A DNA stretch of 11,069 bases from Candidatus Delongbacteria bacterium (GTDB lineage: Bacteria; Bacteroidota; Bacteroidia; Bacteroidales; ML635J-15): the NCBI GenBank assembly GCA_027858215.1, contig JAQIDD010000240.1, positions 1 to 11,069 on the forward strand. The letters run 5' to 3'. Made by a program: the position numbers and the translations under genes. Below the pieces are notes generated by a model, which searched no databases, was not told where the DNA came from, and was given only the letters and a program-made list of their open reading frames with translations. Below, piece after piece: positions 8,251-11,069 of the stretch. Numbering within the stretch: position 1 is the stretch's first letter; each line of letters starts with the position of its first letter.

Positions 8251-8345
8251 TCCCACAAAGCCACAAAGGCACAAAGAAATCACAAAGTGAAAATTATTGA
8301 ATACAAGCACCTTACGGAGCTTGGTGTCTTTGTGGCTTCGTGGGA
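8251..8345. repeat. CACAAAG-rich inverted repeat (long hairpin)
   Basis: The left arm 8251-8273 (TCCCACAAAGCCACAAAG and on) pairs with the right arm 8323-8345, matching at 20 of 23 positions. The left side holds four CACAAAG units (8254, 8262, 8270, 8281) spaced 8, 8 and 11 bp; the right side has CTTTGTG at 8328 and CTTCGTG at 8336. Similar CACAAAG/CTTTGTGG repeats occur between genes in many environmental bacterial genomes, in my recollection, so this is probably an interspersed genomic repeat. Confidence 0.7.
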
Positions 8346-8362
8346 AATTTTGTGCAAATGAG

Positions 8363-8391
8363 GGCAGAGCCAAGCTTGCTTGAGCTATGCC
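8363..8391. repeat. compact imperfect hairpin (REP-like)
   Basis: GGCAGAGC pairs with GCTATGCC through one G/A mismatch, and CAAG pairs with CTTG further in (stem extendable to CAAGC/GCTTG) with a single bulged A. GAGGGCAG appears at 8360-8367 and again at 8392-8399, flanking the hairpin. No T-tract follows on either strand, so it is unlikely to be an intrinsic terminator. Confidence 0.55.
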
Positions 8392-8667
8392 GAGGGCAGC
8401 CAAAATTATGTAAATTTTGTCATTTTAACTTTATAGACTGGGCACACACATGAAACCGGCCACAGCGATTGATAAAAACCCAGGTTTTAGTCTAAGTTTG
8501 GGGTAACTTTGCACATCAATGTATAAGATTATGTAAAACAAGGTAAATATTTGCTTTGTAAAAACATTTTGTTTTTGAAACAATGGTGCCATTTTTATCC
8601 ATTGCTGAAAAAACAAATTTAATACTCTACATTTATCCAAAATATGAAAAATACAAACAAAATGCCG

Positions 8668-8697
8668 TTGTTTGTATTAATAAAATGTTTATATTTG
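8668..8697 (+). promoter_or_regulatory. candidate Bacteroidota promoter for the 8828 gene
   Basis: TTG at 8668-8670, a 19-bp spacer and TATATTTG at 8690-8697 fit the Bacteroidota TTG / TAnnTTTG promoter consensus exactly, including spacing. Transcription would begin near 8703, leaving a leader of about 125 nt. A second exact -7 octamer, TAATTTTG at 8704-8711, lies just downstream but lacks a good -33. Confidence 0.5.
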
Positions 8698-8728
8698 GAA
8701 TGGTAATTTTGCAGAAAAGCAGCCCTGC

Positions 8729-8782
8729 GGCATTCCATTGCGTATAGATAGGAGAGTAAACATGGTGAAACAGACGAATGCC
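8729..8782 (+). promoter_or_regulatory. structured leader: long-range stem enclosing an SD and mini-ORF start
   Basis: GGCATTC at 8729-8735 is perfectly complementary to GAATGCC at 8776-8782. The 40-nt loop between holds AGGAG (8750-8754) and an ATG at 8762. A smaller stem, GCAGCCCTGC, lies just upstream. The arrangement could make translation of the mini-ORF and stem formation mutually exclusive, as in attenuators; this is inference. Confidence 0.35.
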
Positions 8783-8788
8783 ACGTGA
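8762..8788 (+). CDS. 8-codon leader mini-ORF (MVKQTNAT)
   Basis: ATG GTG AAA CAG ACG AAT GCC ACG TGA starts 7 nt after AGGAG, the best Shine-Dalgarno match seen in the window and notable in a phylum that rarely uses one. It is in frame with the downstream secreted-protein gene but separated from it by three stop codons, so it is not an N-terminal extension. It may be a regulatory leader peptide or a chance combination. Confidence 0.3.
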   Translation: MVKQTNAT

Positions 8789-8827
8789 TCTTTTAATTGA
8801 TTTTAACTTGTGAAAAATACAGATTAT

Positions 8828-10375
8828 ATGAAAACCCCAAACCTCCTCCCCATTATCTTCATTTTGCTACTTGCAAAAACAAGCACCTACGCCCAACCTG
8901 AAAGCTTTTACCATGAGTTTTCAATCTATTTCAGTGATAGCGTAACATTGGCATTTCAACAAAACTCATTTCAAATCAGTGACAGCACCTATCTCTCAAC
9001 TGGAAACTATGGACCAGGCTTTTACGGGCTTGCAGGGCGTGTCATCTGGGATTCTGCAGGCAATGTGCTGGATGCCAAATACCTCGATGTGGATGAATCC
9101 TTTCACTTAAACGGCTTAACACGCATTGATTCGAACCGGTTTCTATTGTATGGGGAGTTTGATCTTTACCATGATAGTACCGGCAGTTTTATAGACCTGG
9201 CTGCTGCTATGGTTTGTTTTAACCAAAACGGAGATGTGCTATGGCAAAAGGCTCATGGGGGCTATGCACCCGGTTATCCTGATATTACAGAGGATGAGTA
9301 TGATTATTACGATGTTTTTCATCATGTGGAAGTTGATTCACTTCATCAACGCATTTACGCCATGGGCTATTCAAAATCTTTTAATGATGAACACAAAGCA
9401 GAACCTTATGTAGTGTGTGCAGATTACAATGGAGATACCATCTGGACTTATGCAATGCCTGATTTACCTGAATATAATGGACACGGTTATTTGGATGGAG
9501 GCGCTGTTGTTACTTCTTACAATGATATTTTGTTAGCAGGTCATATTAATATTGCAGAAACAAGCATTGAAGGAGTAAACCTACTGCGAGGTATTATAAT
9601 AAAACTAACTGCAGAAGGTGAAATGCTATGGCACAAAACATGGGGCTACAACAATGCCAGATGTTCGGATGTTATTGAATTATACCCCGGCAGGTATGTG
9701 GCTGGCGGCAGACACATCAACAGCAATAATGTGGCTGGTATAACCTCGGGACATCTGGTAAAATTCAATGATGCTGGAAGTTTTATTGAAGAAAAAGAAA
9801 TTACACGTGGCATTAACAACGTAATACGGCTTTATAAATTATTTAAAAAAGCTTATGGTATTTCCGTTTTGGGGCTATTTACAATAAAAGAAAATGAAGA
9901 GTGCTCTATTGGCAATTATTATATTGATAATTTTAATGATAACCTTGAATTGCTTAATAGTGAAAACTATGTGGATGAAGATTATCAATATGGGGCTTTT
10001 GGTATAGGAGGTATAAGTAAAACCTTTGATGGAGGGTATCTATATACAGGATATGCGGGAAACCAAAAAAATGCCGTCATGAAATCAGACGGGGAATTAA
10101 ATTTACCATTATCGGAAGGATGGGATCATATTGATATAAAATACACAGAAACAAAAATAAGGTATTATCCCAACCCGGTTAATGACATCCTGCACATAAA
10201 ATCATCTACTGATATACTTATAAATGAACTAAAACTGTACGATATGTATGGGCGAATAATATTGCAAAAATTTAGTCATAAAAAGAACACCAAAATTGAT
10301 GTAAGTGATATTGAAACTGGCATATATATTCTTAGGATAAACAATGCATATTCAGGAAAAATAATTATCAAATAA
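8828..10375 (+). CDS. secreted beta-propeller-like protein with T9SS type A sorting domain
   Basis: A 515-aa surface or secreted protein. Residues 1-22 are a signal peptide (LLPIIFILLLAK core, cut after STYA). The middle contains degenerate repeats of the form N-G-(D/N)-x-x-W: CFNQNGDVLWQK (130-141), ADYNGDTIWTY (198-208), KLTAEGEMLWHKTWG (259-273) and a weaker KFNDAGSFIEEKE (312-324). These are typical beta-propeller blades of T9SS cargo, with no catalytic residues apparent. The sorting domain spans about 443-515, from RYYPNPVNDILHI to SGKIIIK, with the ETGIYILRI strand. The frame extends 6 codons further to a GTG at 8810, but the ATG at 8828 gives a standard signal peptide and is preferred. 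The second half is noticeably AT-richer than the genes on the left, which may hint at a different history. The function of the propeller (binding or adhesion) is inferred only from fold type. Confidence 0.88.
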   Translation: MKTPNLLPIIFILLLAKTSTYAQPESFYHEFSIYFSDSVTLAFQQNSFQISDSTYLSTGNYGPGFYGLAGRVIWDSAGNVLDAKYLDVDESFHLNGLTRIDSNRFLLYGEFDLYHDSTGSFIDLAAAMVCFNQNGDVLWQKAHGGYAPGYPDITEDEYDYYDVFHHVEVDSLHQRIYAMGYSKSFNDEHKAEPYVVCADYNGDTIWTYAMPDLPEYNGHGYLDGGAVVTSYNDILLAGHINIAETSIEGVNLLRGIIIKLTAEGEMLWHKTWGYNNARCSDVIELYPGRYVAGGRHINSNNVAGITSGHLVKFNDAGSFIEEKEITRGINNVIRLYKLFKKAYGISVLGLFTIKENEECSIGNYYIDNFNDNLELLNSENYVDEDYQYGAFGIGGISKTFDGGYLYTGYAGNQKNAVMKSDGELNLPLSEGWDHIDIKYTETKIRYYPNPVNDILHIKSSTDILINELKLYDMYGRIILQKFSHKKNTKIDVSDIETGIYILRINNAYSGKIIIK

Positions 10376-10421
10376 TAATAAGAGATATGATTTTAAAAAC
10401 CATGCGATTAAAATTTCCTTG

Positions 10422-10493
10422 CTTAGCTGCCATTTGAGCAGCGGTTTGCTGAAATTGGCCGTTTTATGTGAAATATATCAATTGGCAGCTAAG
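10422..10493. repeat. 15-bp inverted repeat with nested hairpin
   Basis: CTTAGCTGCCATTTG (10422-10436) and CAATTGGCAGCTAAG (10479-10493) are complementary at 14 of 15 positions. The 42-nt interior contains a second stem, CAGC (10439-10442) with GCTG (10448-10451) around GGTTT. It begins 47 nt after the stop of the upstream gene. It could work as a terminator or mRNA 3' stabiliser, but no T-tract follows. Confidence 0.6.
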
Positions 10494-10513
10494 GCCATTA
10501 CCAAATAAAAAGA

Positions 10514-10570
10514 ACCCCGGTAATACATACGCATGCAATAACAACAATCAAAGTATGCATTTACCGGAGT
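10514..10570. repeat. imperfect inverted repeat upstream of the last gene
   Basis: ACCCCGGTAA followed by TACATAC (10514-10530) is mirrored by GTATGCATTTACCGGAGT (10553-10570), with one outer mismatch, one bulged base and one inner G/T position. The ~22-nt loop is A-rich. It ends 29 nt before the next start codon and could be a structured 5' leader, a terminator or part of an interspersed repeat. Confidence 0.55.
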
Positions 10571-10571
10571 C

Positions 10572-10584
10572 CATGTTAAACATG
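10572..10584. promoter_or_regulatory. candidate operator palindrome
   Basis: CATGTTAAACATG is a perfect 6-bp inverted repeat about a central A, immediately after the preceding inverted repeat and 15 nt before the ATG at 10600. CATGTTAAA is also directly repeated (10572 and 10581). A dimeric regulator could bind here; no such regulator is encoded in the window. Confidence 0.3.
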
Positions 10585-10599
10585 TTAAAATTAAAAATT

Positions 10600-11069
10600 A
10601 TGAAATCAATAACAATAAAAATAATAGGAATAGCAATATTTTCTTTTTTGCTGACAAGTGTATATGCCCAAAACACAGAACAAATGCGCAAATGGGCATT
10701 CAATGGCGTAGAAGTTGATTTTACTGGAGCAACGGTAACCACTCAGACTATATCATCTCCGGTTTTGGGAGCAAATGGTGCTTACTGTTGTTATTACGAT
10801 GAAAATGACCAGCTTGTTGTCAGGGTGGTGGATAATACGGTGTATGATGAAAACAACACTATTGTAGATCAGTTGTTTGATAACCCTCAAAATAATTATA
10901 AGCTGGGTGATCAAATGGTGATCGTTCCTAAATCACAAAGCAACAATTGTGAATTCTACATTTTTTATTCCATTGCTGTTAATAACTATGATCACTGGGA
11001 AATGCGTTATGCTGTTTACAACAGAGGTGTTAGGGAAATAACTGAAAACAACACAATAAGCTTGAATAA
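10600..11069 (+). CDS. secreted protein, probable T9SS cargo (3'-truncated)
   Basis: An open frame from the ATG at 10600 to the right edge: 156 codons with no stop. Residues 1-23 form a signal peptide (basic MKSITIK, hydrophobic IIGIAIFSFLLTS, cut after VYA before Gln). The mature part begins QNTEQMRKWAFNGVEVDF. It continues with alternating beta-type segments such as GAYCCYYDENDQLVVRVVDN (60-79) and LGDQMVIVPKSQSNNCEFYIFYS (102-124, outlined). This pattern resembles the Bacteroidota WxFG...DF family of beta-propeller surface proteins, in which a line about data in hand is followed by VIVP and a YYIF strand; that assignment is from memory. The T9SS sorting domain, if present, would be past the edge. 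It follows another T9SS gene by 224 nt on the same strand, but inverted repeats in the gap argue for separate transcription. Confidence 0.8.
   Translation, partial: MKSITIKIIGIAIFSFLLTSVYAQNTEQMRKWAFNGVEVDFTGATVTTQTISSPVLGANGAYCCYYDENDQLVVRVVDNTVYDENNTIVDQLFDNPQNNYKLGDQMVIVPKSQSNNCEFYIFYSIAVNNYDHWEMRYAVYNRGVREITENNTISLN

Larger units (their letters stand above)
8220..8453. mobile_element. candidate MITE-like composite repeat
   Basis: The sequence shows three nested symmetries. The 8-bp direct repeat ACACATGA occurs at 8220-8227 and 8446-8453, as a target duplication would. Just inside it, GTCTAAAAAGTCA (8233-8245) is matched in inverted orientation by 8426-8438 (reverse complement GTCTATAAAGTTA, 11 of 13 identical). 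The interior holds the CACAAAG inverted repeat and a second hairpin, and no ORF. Non-autonomous elements of this kind are mobilised in trans by a related transposase; that family cannot be named here. The direct repeats sit 5 and 7 nt outside the inverted repeats, which is not perfectly symmetric, so exact ends are uncertain. Confidence 0.4.
8122..8827. other. long intergenic region between divergent genes
   Basis: About 700 bp without a credible protein gene. From left to right it holds the promoter element of the lipoprotein unit, a MITE-like composite repeat (8220-8453), an exact TAACTTTG octamer at 8504-8511 with no good -33 partner, AT-rich DNA with a small hairpin around 8566-8586, and a promoter plus structured leader for the gene at 8828. 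A minus-strand frame at 8431-8640 is judged non-coding. Confidence 0.7.

Noticed and set aside
8251..8287. CRISPR-like short repeat array
   Set aside because: The 7-bp CACAAAG units are separated by 1-4 bp with no spacers and form one arm of an inverted repeat.
8431..8640. 69-aa minus-strand open frame
   Set aside because: Low-complexity, unlike a folded protein, overlaps the end of the candidate mobile element and a -7-like octamer on the other strand, and has no supported start.
10422..10570. Integron attC site or phase-variable invertible promoter
   Set aside because: No RYYYAAC/GTTRRRY core sites are present, and the inverted repeats are far too close (about 22-42 bp) for known invertible promoters; no recombinase is encoded nearby.

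Overview
The window looks like chromosomal DNA from a member of the Bacteroidota, probably class Bacteroidia. Two complete secreted proteins end in type IX secretion system (T9SS) type A sorting domains, and a third gene runs off the right edge with a similar signal peptide. Intergenic regions are AT-rich and carry matches to the Bacteroidota -7 promoter element TAnnTTTG. Shine-Dalgarno sequences are almost absent upstream of the genes. No tRNA, rRNA, CRISPR array or intact transposase gene was seen.

Layout. Positions 1-994 hold the C-terminal part of a C1B cysteine peptidase (PepC / bleomycin hydrolase), whose catalytic Cys lies upstream of the window. It converges, with a 17-nt gap, on a minus-strand SAM-dependent methyltransferase with an N-terminal CxxC/CxxC zinc-ribbon-like segment. 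Two small plus-strand genes follow: a 62-aa two-helix membrane protein and an 86-aa stand-alone Smr-domain protein. They converge on a 592-aa minus-strand T9SS cargo protein. Next, also on the minus strand, is a two-gene unit: a small PEGA-like lipoprotein whose stop codon overlaps by one base the start of a 1070-aa UvrD/AddA-type helicase-nuclease. A ~700-bp region (8122-8827) separates this unit from a plus-strand T9SS beta-propeller-like protein (8828-10375). A last secreted protein gene (from 10600) continues past the right edge.

The genes do not form one pathway. They combine housekeeping functions (peptidolysis, methyl transfer, recombinational repair, Smr) with cell-surface proteins exported by T9SS. 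The coupled lipoprotein-helicase pair is the only clear operon.

The most unusual DNA is non-coding. Region 8220-8453 has the architecture of a short non-autonomous mobile element: flanking 8-bp direct repeats, imperfect terminal inverted repeats, a CACAAAG/CTTTGTG inverted repeat and a second compact hairpin. Positions 8668-8827 form a structured leader with a good Bacteroidota promoter match and an SD-led 8-codon mini-ORF. Positions 10422-10584 carry two consecutive imperfect inverted repeats and a small palindrome before the last gene. No wholly new system is demonstrated; these three regions and the coupled lipoprotein-nuclease pair deserve a second look.
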